From Chytridium lagenaria (lineage: Eukaryota; Chytridiomycota; Chytridiomycetes; Chytridiales; Chytridiaceae): a DNA stretch of 64,000 nt. This document shows, piece after piece, positions 11,544 to 23,400 of this stretch (position 1 is the stretch's first letter; every line of letters starts with the position of its first letter). A program made the translations under genes and the position numbers. The stretch covers positions 1-64,000 of the forward strand of contig JAHLKC010000129.1 of NCBI GenBank assembly GCA_025449115.1. The letters are read 5' to 3'. The notes beneath the pieces are model-generated. The model did not search any database. It was not told the DNA's origin and worked only from the letters and a program-made list of their open reading frames with translations.

Positions 11544-14500
11544 ATGTCAGCAAACATGGCCTCCAACGAGGACATTATCCGTCACATCATCCGAGACATT
11601 GTCTCCCAATCCACCACCATCCTTAAAAAACGTCGCTCCCTTCCCCCCGTTGATCAAGCCGACCCTTCTTCTCTCCCTCCCGCTCCACCCTTAACACCGT
11701 TACCCCAGATCACCCACCTCTTTGCCGCCGGCATCAAAAGCCATCACACCCCTTACATGGTGTCGGATACGTTGGCGGCGTTTATGGTGAGAGCTGTGGT
11801 GCTGGATCCAAGGAATGATTTTCGAATTGAAAGAGAGTTGTCAAAGGAGGAAGTGCAGAGACTTATTTTGGTGAGTGGACGGATGAGGTGATTGTTGTGC
11901 TGATGTGAGGATGGGGTTTTTTTTTGTAGATGTGTGTGGAGAAGATTACGGAAGTGAATTCACCGATTATGGAGACGGTGAAGATGCAGGTTTATTTTGA
12001 TACAACGTTTCCGGCGCAGGGTGAGCTATTGCTTGCTTTCCCTTTTTTTTTTTTTTGCAAGGAAGGGGGAAGTAAACTGTTGTTTTTTCTCCAAATGTGC
12101 TTTATCATTCAAACATGCTTTATTTTCATCAAGTAGCCCCGCATGCTCGTTTTAATCCAAAATTAATTTTGCGTATATCTGTTCATCCTCTAAAGTTATC
12201 GTCAACTAACACTCTACTCTATTCCCTTTACCCATTTCCTCTACCAATAACCCCGTTTACACAACGTTTTTCATTGTAAATTAATCTATTCAAAGGGGAT
12301 TACCTACACCGTGAAAAAATGTCCCGCATCGCCTCATGTGCTGCAATCCTTCGCGAAGTCACTGAAATCAAAAAAAAAACGTTGCCATTTATGAAGGTAA
12401 CCATCCCGTCTTTTCATCTCAACCTATCTAACAACCCCTACAAGTATTATATCGAAAAATCGTATCCTACATTTTATTAAAAAGCTACGTTGGAAACCCA
12501 ACCGACATTCGTATCATCCGGGAAGCAACAGGTATCCATTCCCTTCTTTTTAAAGGAGAAAACAATCCCACCCCAAATTTTACAACCCCCCGTGTTCATT
12601 TAACTTCAACTCTACATCATAGCCGCCCTTGAATCCGTCTTTCCCCAAGCGAACTCTCCGCCTTCATCACCCTCTCCCGTGCCGAAAAGGAAGCCCAACT
12701 CAACGGTCTCACACAACTCGTCACCGGTATCCGGCTTTTCAATAAACAGCTCGGAAAGGGCGGAGAAGCTGTTGATGATGGTAAACCCCGCCGTCCTCCC
12801 ATCATCTATTAACCCCTTTTTTTCATATTTAAAGTCATTGAACTCTGCGCAAGTGAACTCCAGGAATTAACATCGGAGGTTGGAATCCAGACCACGCAGA
12901 CTGAAGGAGATATTCAAGAGTATCTGGGTAAATACCAAAATACCCTGTTGCTTGTTGTGTGTGTTTGACGGGGTTTTTTTCTTTAAGCTATCATTGATTC
13001 TTCGTCGAAAAACGTGGATTCACGGCTTACACCGGCTCTTTTGGAACGTATCAAATCTTCACTCATCTTTCGTCGTCAATACCTCATGTATCTCGACGCT
13101 CTTCAGGTACACTCTACCCACCATTCTTTAAGAAAAGAAAAAAACCACCCTCCATGCCGTCTCAACCTTTAATTATAACCCACCTCTCTCAACGTTTCCC
13201 TAATGAAAAAAAACAAAAAAACATCGTTCTCAACCCATCCCCAGGAACAACTAGAGAGAACCCGTCAATCCCTTCAAAAGCTCGGCGAGAACTTTGATGA
13301 AATCATTCGAGACCTCAAATCAACATGTAAAGCCAAGACAGCGGTTCCCGTCGATCAAGTCTACGTAATTATCCCCCCTATTTCCACTCCCCCACTCAAC
13401 TTTTTATACATAGCCACAATTCATCGCCCTCGCGAATTTATGGACGAAATGGATGGATGAGTTGTTTTATGTGGCATTTCGACGTGGAATCCTCGATACC
13501 ATCCATTATCATTCAAAGGTAGCCCTTCCCTCTCTTTCTCGTCTAAACCTCCCCCAGTGTTTCGACGTCCCCATATCGAAAGAGATTTTGGATGCGGTTG
13601 AGTTGTATAAGAAGGAGATTGAGCCTGAGATTTTACCAGGTGAGGAGTGGTGTGGGAATGTGTGTTTTTGATGCGGCTTTTACGTAGAATCGGATATTGT
13701 GATGAAGGCTTCAGAGTTGATGGCGGCTATTGCGATTATTAATAAAACGGTGGAGGTGATACATCCGGGAAATACGACGCAGTATTTCAAGTTGCCGGTG
13801 GAATATGGGGTATTTTTTTCTTCTATTTCGTCCTCTCCGTACTCGCTATTCACCGTTTTTTTTCGTTACATCAACCTTCCCTTTTGGTTTACATTTACAT
13901 TATATTTTTTTGGCTTGCGTTTTGCCCCCCCTTTTTTTTAATGGTATACCCAATGTTTTTTTTGGAAGGGGTTCTGCCCATACACACTCATTCGTCGTGA
14001 TGGCGTCGTCGTCCCTGGGGACAAAAACCTCGGTCTCCTCCGTTACCGCGACCGTCTCTTCGCCTTTGCCACCTCCGAAGCTGCCCGTGAATTCTCCAAA
14101 TACCCCGACAGGTACCCCCCCACCACCACCTGCCTTCCTAACCCACCATAGATACATGGAAGGTGTTTTAGAAATGGCGAAAAAGCTTCCTGATCTTGTT
14201 CAACTTCTTCATTTGTACAGTTATTTCCCGACGGTGGATGCGTTGGAGAATGTGGGTTTGGAGGATGTTGATGTGATGTGACTTTTTTAGGCGAAATCGT
14301 TTACGAGACAACGCTTGTTGGGACAGATGCCGATGGTGAGTGAGGCGGGGACGCAGGTGGATACGCATATTGTGGATAGTAAGTTTGATTCAAAGTATCA
14401 GTGGAATGAGTGGGAGTTGAGGAGACAGGCGTTGATGTTGGTGAGTTTTTGAAATTCCGGTTTTCTCTCTCTTTTAAACGAGGTGTTTGTTTTTCTTTGT

Positions 14501-14820
14501 TTTTTTGGCTTTTCTAATTGGTGTCGGTCATGGTGTAGGTGAATTTAAAAACAAAGAAAACGCATTCGTCGCAAACCGTGTTGAGTCATTTTAGACGTGA
14601 AAGTGAAACTCAGCATTACGCTCCAAAGTACGTCATGATTATTATTTTTTTCCTTTAAAATTCACTTTTGGCTTACCTCATATAACAGGATTCAAGCAAC
14701 CAAACGACTACAGAGTCGTCCACAAACGTCCCCAAAAAGGTCAACTACCTTGCTGGACTCAGGAACGATGGAAAGGCCAAAAACAAGTTCAAGGTGGTGG
14801 ATCTTACCGTCGACCTTTAG
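11544..14820 (+). CDS. CFAP206: Cilia- and flagella-associated protein 206
   Basis: CFAP206 is an axonemal protein needed for radial spoke/central apparatus organisation in motile flagella. The start is the ATG at 11544 (MSANMASNEDIIRHIIRDIV). A second in-frame ATG lies four codons on. Recognisable blocks in order are: VSDTLAAFMVRAVVLDPRND, ELSKEEVQRLIL, SPIMETVKMQVYFDTTFPAQ (about 11955-12017), LFERIKSSLIFRRQYLMYLD-like sequence near 13045-13100, QTFDEIIRDLKST-like helices near 13290, LMAAIAIINKTVEVI (13716-13760), the segment around 14000-14110 encoding VVPGDKNLGLLRYRD-like sequence, then YQWNEWELRR (near 14400) and KTKKTHSSQTVLSHFRRES. It ends with VNYLAGLRNDGKAKNKF at a stop in 14818-14820. 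Around a dozen short introns separate small exons. One base is missing near 14738 in an A run. The order of blocks matches the family end to end. Its presence indicates that the organism makes flagellated cells. Confidence 0.88.
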
Positions 14821-15002
14821 AACAAAACAAAAACAAAAACCATAGAATCTCCATAGATAGAAGTAAACGTGGTATAAAGTGTCATAAGAAAATTATAAGA
14901 CGTTCATATTCGTAATATTGCAAAGCAAAAAGGGCACTGCCCATATTCAAAAATCAAACAGCAACGTCGGTAAAGAAATACACAAACATCAAATCCATAA
15001 CA

Positions 15003-15772
15003 TCACTCTATCTTCTTCACCTTCATCTTCTTCTTATCCTCCTTCACACTTTCTTCACCCAAATCCAAAAGATTCAACAAAAGCGCCGTCCCCAACGCCG
15101 CACCCGCAACTCCCACCGTCAACCCAATATCAAACAAGGCAATCGGTTCATTGGCTGCAGTGAGTCTTGTCCGGGACTTTACAAGAGTCACAACGGGACC
15201 CTGGAGAACACGGAATGGAATCGGGGACGCCGCGATGAGAGCGAGAAGGAAGGTGAGGATGTGGATGATACGACTTTTGGCATCGATCGCCATGTTGAGG
15301 AGGGAGGTGACGAGGAGGAGGGTGTAGACGACCGCGATCGTTGCAGGGACCCAGCTGTGAGAAGCATTAGAGGGTGTTGATGGAAAAAGGAGTTACATTG
15401 GGACGGAGCTGAGAATCGTCTTGTGGAGGTTCTGCATGATAGAAAAACCGAGTGAGTCCTATGCATGCTTGATTGTGAGGGCTTACCAAAATCTCTGTCC
15501 TAACGGATGATGGGATCTTGCTTCGAAGAATCGATGGATCCTGAAACGCGGTCCAGAGGAACGGCAAGAGCTGGTAAGAGCCCAATCCCGCATCTAAGAA
15601 CAGGATTCCGATGAGCTGTAAAAGACAAGACAAAAAAAGGGGTGAAAGGATCAGCCAAAGCGCGGTTTATTTCATATGTACAGGGATACGATGAGAGTGT
15701 TTTGGGGAAGAATGAATGAGGGGTTTCATTACTGACAAAGGAAATGAGTGCGGTCTGAAGGGGAGGAGCCAT
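15003..15772 (-). CDS. Small multi-pass membrane protein, unknown
   Basis: The ATG at 15770-15772 gives MAPPLQTALISFV. An intron then leads to the hydrophobic segment LIGILFLDAGLGSYQLLPFL. After a second intron (about 15486-15433) comes EPPQDDSQLRPN, and after a third (about 15402-15343) come WVPATIAVVYTLLLVTSLLN and IIHILTFLLALIAASPIPF. A final hydrophobic stretch (DIGLTVGVAGAALGTALLLN) is followed by a basic tail (KEDKKKMKVKKIE). I count four probable membrane spans and a Lys-rich C-terminus that could be an ER-retrieval-like tail. I do not recognise the family. The first exon-exon join is one base out of phase by my reading, as elsewhere in the window. The start lies only 19 bases beyond the stop of the lipase gene on the same strand. 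Confidence 0.55.
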
Positions 15773-15791
15773 CTTGAGGTATTTTTTTTGG

Positions 15792-17063
15792 TCAAAGAAA
15801 ATTTGCGATTGATGTGGAAGTCAAGTCTCCGCAGGCTTTATGGCCAACCTGCATCTGCCATATCCAGGTATGTCTCGACACGTTATACCGCCACTTGATG
15901 CGATTAGCGCAATCCTTGTTTTCCTCAAGGCTCACGAATGACGGTGAAGGTGTGGTTGTGAAATCACCATTGTCGTCGGAACAGAGGAGGGTGGTGCCTA
16001 TTTCATCGGCGATCCAGATTTCGTCCGGGCAGTGTTTGAAGCCGGCGAAGGAAGGGGGGAGGTGGGGTGTTAAATCGTCTTGATTGACGACGCGCATGGA
16101 GTAATCGAAGGAGAGAGAGTCAACCCATTCCGCCCATTTGGCGTTGCCGACGCGGGGTTGACCAAAGGTGAGGAGTTTGATGCGAAAGGCGGGCTATTGA
16201 TAACAATAAAAGGTATCAATAGACTGGTGAATCTTGCTGCAACTCACCAGGGATTCATTAAGTGTTTGTCTCAGGTCTACAGCTGCTAGTGTTGCCAGGG
16301 CTATTCATGTTCAATCGTAGAAGGGACGCCAAATTCTCGCTCACCTCCACCGAGACTATGTCCCGTAATCCATACTTCATAGAAAGGGTATAGGTCATTC
16401 AAGGGTATTAAGGCAGTAAGAACTTCTTCACGAACTAGGTTCCAGGAATTTAAAAACCCCAAGTGAATCTTGGCTCCTTCCGGAGCACCAGGGAACGGAC
16501 AATCCGGTTTAGCTATCAACAGGTCATCAATCCAATTCTCCATGTTCCTCGAGCCGCGAAAAGAGACCACGATATGTTGCCGACGGTGGTTGATGGCAAC
16601 GAACCTGGGATCCATGAAAACAGTGGTGGGGGAATCCCAGAATCGTAAAAGTTAGTAGATGAAGCGGGACGACGAGCGAAACGTACCCAAAGACGCTGTT
16701 TTGAAAGTCCCCAAACGTGGTCACATTCTTTGTCCCGTAAGTGTCTCCCTTACAGGTCCTACATTTCCAATCCACAAGGCCGTCAATGCAGTAAGCGGAT
16801 TGCGTGTACGGCACCCATCCGGTCTAACACCAAGACAATCAGTAAAAACGTTCACAGCAATCAATGAGACCCACTTTTATCCTGTCCACGTCTCTTTGCG
16901 GTATTGGAACCGTTGTAGGGGGCACTGGGTTGGGATCTTCGTTTGCACCGTCGACGATAGGCTCCATGATGACATCCTGCTTCCATCGATTGCCTCGAGC
17001 ATTGCAAGGGAGAACGGTTGTGGTGATTACAATGCCGAAAAGGGTGAAGGCTAAGAGACGCAT
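15792..17063 (-). CDS. Secreted class 3 lipase
   Basis: Triacylglycerol-lipase-type serine hydrolase, probably exported. The start ATG at 17061-17063 gives a cleavable signal peptide (MRLLAFTLFGIVITTTVLPC). Introns follow at about 16871-16822 and 16683-16632. The core reads WDSPTTVFMDPRFVAINH, then HIVVSFRGSRNMENWIDDLL, with the nucleophile elbow GHSLGG (about 16368-16344). An intron splits GHSLGG from ALATLAAVDLRQTLNES. The last exon has LLTFGQPRVGN, then VVNQDDLTPHLPP, which supplies the catalytic Asp, and FKHCPDEIW, which supplies the catalytic His. The stop is at 15792-15794. The acceptor of the second intron reads TTTACG where TTTACAG is expected, so one base seems to be missing there. 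Family assignment is secure. Substrate is not determinable. Confidence 0.9.
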
Positions 17064-18709
17064 GAATGGAGATGCTGTGCCAGCATAGAGCCTAGCGGCA
17101 GAAATGGGACAATCGTTTTTTTTGCGTCACGATTTATTACAGCGCGAGACCGAAAGCGAAAGCTGAAATCGAGAAGCATCTTCACAGTCATGTATTCGGA
17201 GATGTTAGGATAGCTAAGAAATAATGGCGCTTTACTGATGGGTGATAAAATACATATGGAACGAAAATAATGGAGTGAAATATGAGAAAGACTTGTGAGC
17301 TATAGGGATGTGGACAACAAAAAGTCATGGGCTGATCGCACATGTCCATGATTAAATACTAAACTCAAAACATTTCTGGTTAAATAAAGTAAAAACGCGA
17401 TATCCTCGTTTACCGTTAGCTCCACATTAAGTCGAGTTGGGGATAATGATCTCGGCAAGCAATAATAAATTGGCCGATGAGCCTGGATTTAACGGCGCGG
17501 CATTTGTTAGCTATGTGAATGACAGAATGAATAAAGCCTACACAGACTTATTGTAAATGAGAGTTATAAATATGTATACTTCGTACATATTATCTCCGTT
17601 AACCCATTAAATTTCCTTCCACCTGCATCCGCTGAAATGCTCGACTTTTTTCTCTATTTTTTGGCAACATTTTTACTTCATGCTTTTCAGTTTTAAAGAT
17701 GTTTTAACCAATGTTTTGCTTTAACAAGCTGCAATAACGCGCTTCTCTTATACTATTTGAGGTTGTCGCAATTTTGTTTGTCCAAAAGTTTGTTGCCTCA
17801 TTAAGTAAGTAAGTGCCTTTGAAGAAAGGTGATGGCACTATGGAGGGGCTGGCAATGGGGCCGATTCTGTGTCGAAATTTCCGCCAGAGATTAAGTCTCG
17901 AATTGCTATGATGATTTATAGTAAATGAAAGCTGATTGCCTGTGGATATAGGCGACTTTAAAAGGCGTGTGCTCGGTCTTACAGTCGGTTCGAATACGTT
18001 CACTTATACCACCATCAAGGAAGATCCTACTAGATCGCATTAAACTTCTCGATGCGAGCTGGCTTGTGAAGTACCGTTGTGCCCTTTACGTCAAGACTCC
18101 CGAAGAGGCTCAATGCAAGATTTTTGATGAAGCTTGGAATTAAGCAAGCAGCGACAGGACGTGTTTGAAAGGGTGTTGACGGAACTTGAAGCCAGACTCT
18201 TTTGTGGACAAGGTCGTATCCTCTTTGACTGAGTGAGTTTCACAAGACAATGGCGCTTCGTTATATGGCGAGCCATGGATACTAAAGACTACCGTATGAT
18301 AGAGCGAAGGACGATATGTCGGCGCTTTCTTTATGCAATATCCTCCTTTGTGATTAGCTTATGAGGTGTCTTATATCGCCGGGCTTCTGATTTGCCGATA
18401 GTCTTGCAGGCAGTTCTAAAGTTGGGCTATGGATGAGTAAAACCGTCAGAACCGCATCACGGCCTGAGACTGATAATGTCAAACTAATCTAGCAAGAAAA
18501 AGCAAACGAAAAAGATATTTCAAGGCATTTAAACGAAAATTATAAATACAAAGTATGTAATGTTGTTTTTGAAAAAAAAACCTGGGAAGGATGTACGTCT
18601 ATTGAAAATATGCGTCGATAAGGAAATAGTACAGGCGTCAAGGAACAACTTCTAGAAAATCAAACATTCACAACTAGGGGTTTGCGAGTTTCCGTGAATA
18701 ACTTCCACA
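17064..18709. other. Intergenic, possible gene relic at about 17950-18300
   Basis: No convincing gene. Most of it is AT-rich spacer between the 5' ends of the lipase gene and the 3' end of the palmitoyltransferase gene. On the plus strand around 18036-18130 one frame gives a coherent peptide (LLDASWLVKYRCALYVKTPE), but it meets stops in every direction and matches no family I know. A decayed gene fragment is possible. Confidence 0.3.
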
Positions 18710-20374
18710 TCACTGTGACTTAATAAACTTCCCGGGTTTGATCTCCGCCCTCTCTTCCTCAACATGAAGCGTTACCGCATCCGTCGATTCTTCCAAAATT
18801 TCGTAAACAATCTGAGGAGGCGGGGCCGTTGTAGTGGAAGGTGAGGTTGGTAGTGGCATATAATCTGAAAGGTGGGATGACTCTATGGGTCGACAGATAA
18901 CCCAACTGACGTTTGAAAGAATAGATCCTTTGTGGAATGGGTGACGCCGGAGTCGGGGCCCCGATGCGGGGACGTCAGGGTCGTCGTAGTAGTAACGGCG
19001 CTTAATCTAAAACATACAATTCGGTTATTACCAATGAGACAAGGAATGAAACAAAGTGTGTGATAAAAATGACCTACATGTTCATTTGTTGTAGATTATT
19101 TATCGTCAAGAAAATATGGAACGGCGTCATAGACAAGAAACTAATAGCAATCAACGTTGTAAATACTTGAATGACTACGAGAAGGGGCTGAGCTGCTACG
19201 GTGTCTGACCAGAGAGCGCTGTAGAGACGAGATTTCTCGTCAGCGATTAATACTATGTGAGCGAGCGTGGAAGACCAGACAAACAGATCAAGAAGGGTGC
19301 AGAAAAAAAGAAAGGCGAAGAAGTGGCGGTAGTTGCGTTTGCCTATGCAGTTAGCCTGAGGATAAATGTTAGTGAAAATACGTGATGGTGAAGAATTCGT
19401 TATCGTAGGGAAAAGCTGAAGGTATTTACCGTCCATGGGCAATGATGATCATGAACCTCTACACATCGATCACAGGTAGAGCAATGTGAAGTTCTTGGGA
19501 GGTCTCCAAATTCGACATGTATGGCAATACTTGATCTTCACCTCCACGCCGTTAATCTCAATCTTCCCAATTCCAGGCAACACTGGTCTCACGACATTAA
19601 TCGGCTGCTGTGACCCTGCTGCGTTACCAAACGATGCATCTAGGAATGGGTAACCTCTAGGTAGTGGAGATTCGTCCACAGTCGTTGTGGGTTGATCGTA
19701 AGATGGAAATGGTTGGCCTTCGAGGTTTGAACCAAAGTCAGCGGATGGTTTTGGGTCGGCGGAGGGACGAGTGGGGGCATGATGCTCTGGAATCATGTTA
19801 GTATCAAATGATATAGCGGTCATTACTCTTTCATAGGCTTCTATAGCAGATGCAGGTCCTGTGTAGGTCGGATCAAGGTGTAGGTCGATAGGGAGGTACC
19901 CTGGATCAGTCAACGTTGTCTTGAAAAGTTGGACGAGTGTGTTGACGAGAAGGTAGCCGAATAGAATGGGGATAATGATGGATGATCGTGCCGTAAGAAA
20001 TGGGATTCTGTGTGGGTTCCGATTAAGCATTGACGTTCGGTTCCATTTATCATCAACAATGTAATCAGATAAGCACATACGTCAACACTGCATGCGCTAT
20101 GCTCACACCACCAATGAGTCCAACAGCTGTTAAGAACACAATGCCATCTTTCTTCCAAAGAACCACTTCCAGAAAGCTCCTGGTCCCTTGTTTCCTCCAC
20201 GAAAAGGCAATGATGGTTTGCCTTTTCGTCGCTGACTTGATGGTGGGAATGCCGTAGCCTGTCTATGTACATTCACCAAAGGACCCTCGATGTCATGGAT
20301 ACAGCATGCGATGCCATGGTCGCTGTTGTGTTTACCGTCGCAATGGACGGTGCGGCCCTCTGTGGTTCGGCCAT
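18710..20374 (-). CDS. DHHC-type protein S-palmitoyltransferase
   Basis: An integral membrane enzyme that transfers palmitate to cysteines of target proteins. The start at the ATG 20372-20374 ([13 protein letters not shown]) joins over an intron (about 20335-20264) to [17 protein letters not shown]. The first membrane segment is [20 protein letters not shown]. An intron (about 20069-20010) follows, then [17 protein letters not shown] and the conserved [11 protein letters not shown] long Pro/Ser-rich loop precedes the Cys-rich core: [12 protein letters not shown], then [10 protein letters not shown] and DHHCPW (about 19530-19440). After an intron come [17 protein letters not shown] and two more membrane spans. 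The last exon (about 19010-18710) is a cytosolic tail. One base is extra near 19493 (CCCAAGAAC), shifting the frame inside the Cys-rich domain. Motif order resembles Erf2-like enzymes, but I do not claim orthology. Confidence 0.88.
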
Positions 20375-20430
20375 CCCTCTGCAAAGACCAAGTTTCAAAA
20401 AATCCGGTGTCCAAACACCCCCTTTCTTTA

Positions 20431-23400
20431 TTAATTTCTGCTCAAAAGAATCTTCGCATCCATTATGAGACCATGCCCACAAAGCAATTCCGCGACCTTC
20501 TCAGCAGAATAGGTATCTTCGGGTAGTACTGCACCCCGCTTCTTTTTCCTTGGTTTTGGCGCAGCGCTCTCCATGAACGATTTGTTTTGAGCAAGGACCC
20601 GCCTTGCCCGTAACGAACTCGCCAAGAGCTTCCATACGTGATTTTCCGCAGAGCCAACAAATGGCCACTTGTTCCGACATTTTTCCACGTCCTCCAACAG
20701 TTTGTCCGCAAAACTCGCCAGAGAGCCATTTCTGCATACTTGCTCGATTGTGGGCCATATCAACGCATAATATTGCGTCATGTGAGGTCGTGGCGGGAAA
20801 TACTGCTTGCCATGCACTTTAATAATGCTAATGATCTCTCGGACTGCCTCAAAGATTTGGCTTGGCAGACTCCGTTGGCTTACGGGAATAGTAGCGTCAG
20901 TGCCCATAACGTGGTCCGTATCTTGTCTGAACTCAAATTGGTCCAGCACCACATCGCAGAGAAGCGGAATGCAGTTCATATAAAGAGGTGTGGCATGGGC
21001 ATACTGGAAAAATAATAATGATTAGAGTTGGGATGAGGCATTTGGATTATGACTATACCTGAAACTTCGTGAGCTTGTTCAAACCGTGAATTGCAAACTT
21101 TAGTGACGCAAGGATTTTTATTGCCCAGCCTTCACGGGACTTTCACTCTCCGAGTACCTGTATTTAACCATTTCATATCGCAACAAATGCAAGGATGCGA
21201 ACAATGACATCCATCCATTTTCTTCGGGGTGGCCCTTTAAAATTGAGATAGTCAAGTTAGCCAGCAAGAAATGAGCCGGGCCTTACCTCAAATTTCTTTA
21301 CACCTTTCACAGATTCGCCATACATCTGATTCGCCCCATCCAAGTCCCCCACCATGGCTCGAATCCCTGCGAGAAGCACCTTAATCATTGCCGTGTCAAA
21401 AGTGTCGTCTTTTCCGGCGTACATGTCAGAGTATACTTTGTCAATATACGAATTGAGTACTGAGATGTCGCCGTATCTGAATATTGCGATCATCAGACAT
21501 TATAAATATAAAATCAAAAATATAAAGACTTATAAAATGCGCAGCATCGTAGGAAATGGATCGGAAGACATTTGTCACTCACAGTTGTCTAACGAGGGAT
21601 TCTACAAGCCTGTTCAGCCACGGAACTGGAGCTGCCCCATCCGCCACGGAGTCGAGCGCCGTTAGTTGAAGCTTATAGCACGCTGCGCTTTGCTCCCATT
21701 CACCCCTGACATCATGCAGAATCGCGCGCGTCTCTGCATATTGAGTCATAGCAATAATTTCCGTATAAGTCTCATGAGTGCTAGGAAGACTCTCCACCGC
21801 CACCTGATTTAACCGATCGCTCGCATTTGGCATCCCAATCGTATCTAGGCAGTTTGATACTCTACCATAATGCGTGCAAATAACTCCGTAGTCTGACACA
21901 CGGCTGTATGCATCATAAGCAGAATTCCGCACAAAAGAGCGACATCCAATGTCGGCTTTGCGTGGTAACATATGTACACTCCTGTTTCAAAGAGCTCTAT
22001 CAACTCTGCTGTGATCTTGTGAAATTTAGCCAGCTCAAGACTCAAGTAACTCTCGCTTCTGACACTATTCGTAGCGCTGTCGTCGTTCCCAACTTTTTTG
22101 ACGCGTTTAAGGTTGCTATAGTGACGCCGTACCAGCCTTTTGTCAAATGAGCGAAAGGCGTAGGGGAACAATCTTGCTGAGCGGTCAAAGCATCGAAGAA
22201 ATCTTCTGCGCTCGTTATTCTTCGCAAGAGATAATCCAAATAACAAGGCCTGGACTCCACGAAAAATTGTCTTCGGCAGTTCTGTGCCTTGGGCGGGAAA
22301 TTGTAACCGTAGAGTTTCATGGCGAGCCGAAAATATGCCATCGCCTTTGGCCAGTCCCTGTGTAGAATATGACATCATTAAAACTTGAGCCGTTAACCAA
22401 GCGAACCAAACGACTCACTTTGCCTCAAAATAGAGTTGTGAGAGAAGCCGAAATTCCTGGGCCTCCTCCAGAACTCCTTTTTCTTTCTCGTCGGGGAGAA
22501 TGAGAAGATATTCCTGATACAAGTTATAATACTCTAAACCTTCAAGCGACCGTCTTTTCTCTACTGACAGCACAAACGCCGCATATAGGTATTTCTTCTT
22601 CCTATCCTCTTCTCCTGGGACTTTAAGTAGATGGTTAATTACGGATATCACGTTGTCCCTTTTGGTTGTGGGTCTCTATAGATGCTTCGTAATATTCTGC
22701 ATATAGCGAGTGTAGCTCTTCACGTCTGCTTGGAACGAGGCTTGAGTAGATGCCTTGGTGGATGAGGTAGTGAGAGAAGAAAAATCGGCCGTCGCTATTG
22801 TTCCATTGAACCAGGTCAAATGGGTCAGCTCCTTGAAGAAGCTGACGCATTTCATCCATGGATATGGTATCGGAAAGAATAGATTCTGTCGCATTGAGTA
22901 CGTAGTGAATTTCCTCGAGATGAAAATATTGGCCTTACCAGAGTTAGAGTGAAGCCGCGATAAGGACAGAAAGGTAATTAATAAGCAATTATCTCTCACC
23001 AGCAACTGCAGCAACTCGAAGAATAGCCTTCATATTTGCAGCCAATTTATCAAACCTGTTATACACCTGTCAGATTTTAACCTCCATATTATGCCTTACT
23101 GTGCGATAACAGCCGAATTAGTATCTAATGGCAACGTAGTGGATGTAAATTCGGCGGAAGCCTTTCTAGAGAGCACCCCATCTTCAAGTTGAATAGTTTC
23201 GTCCTGCAAAGAATGCCACACAATATCCTGACGGCCAAAGGGTTCCCTAATAATGAAGGATGAGCGAGTGTTACGAGTACATATGTGGATTTTGAGTATT
23301 ACCTTGACTCTTTTGAAAAACATCATTCAGCAGAGAGGCCGAAACTTTGTCGCTTTCTTTCATAATGTGGTTGAATCTAAATTTAATAATCTCTCCAACG

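Noticed and set aside
17960..18010. tRNA-like GGTTCGAAT word near 17991
   Set aside because: No matching acceptor stem, D-arm or anticodon arm can be drawn around it.
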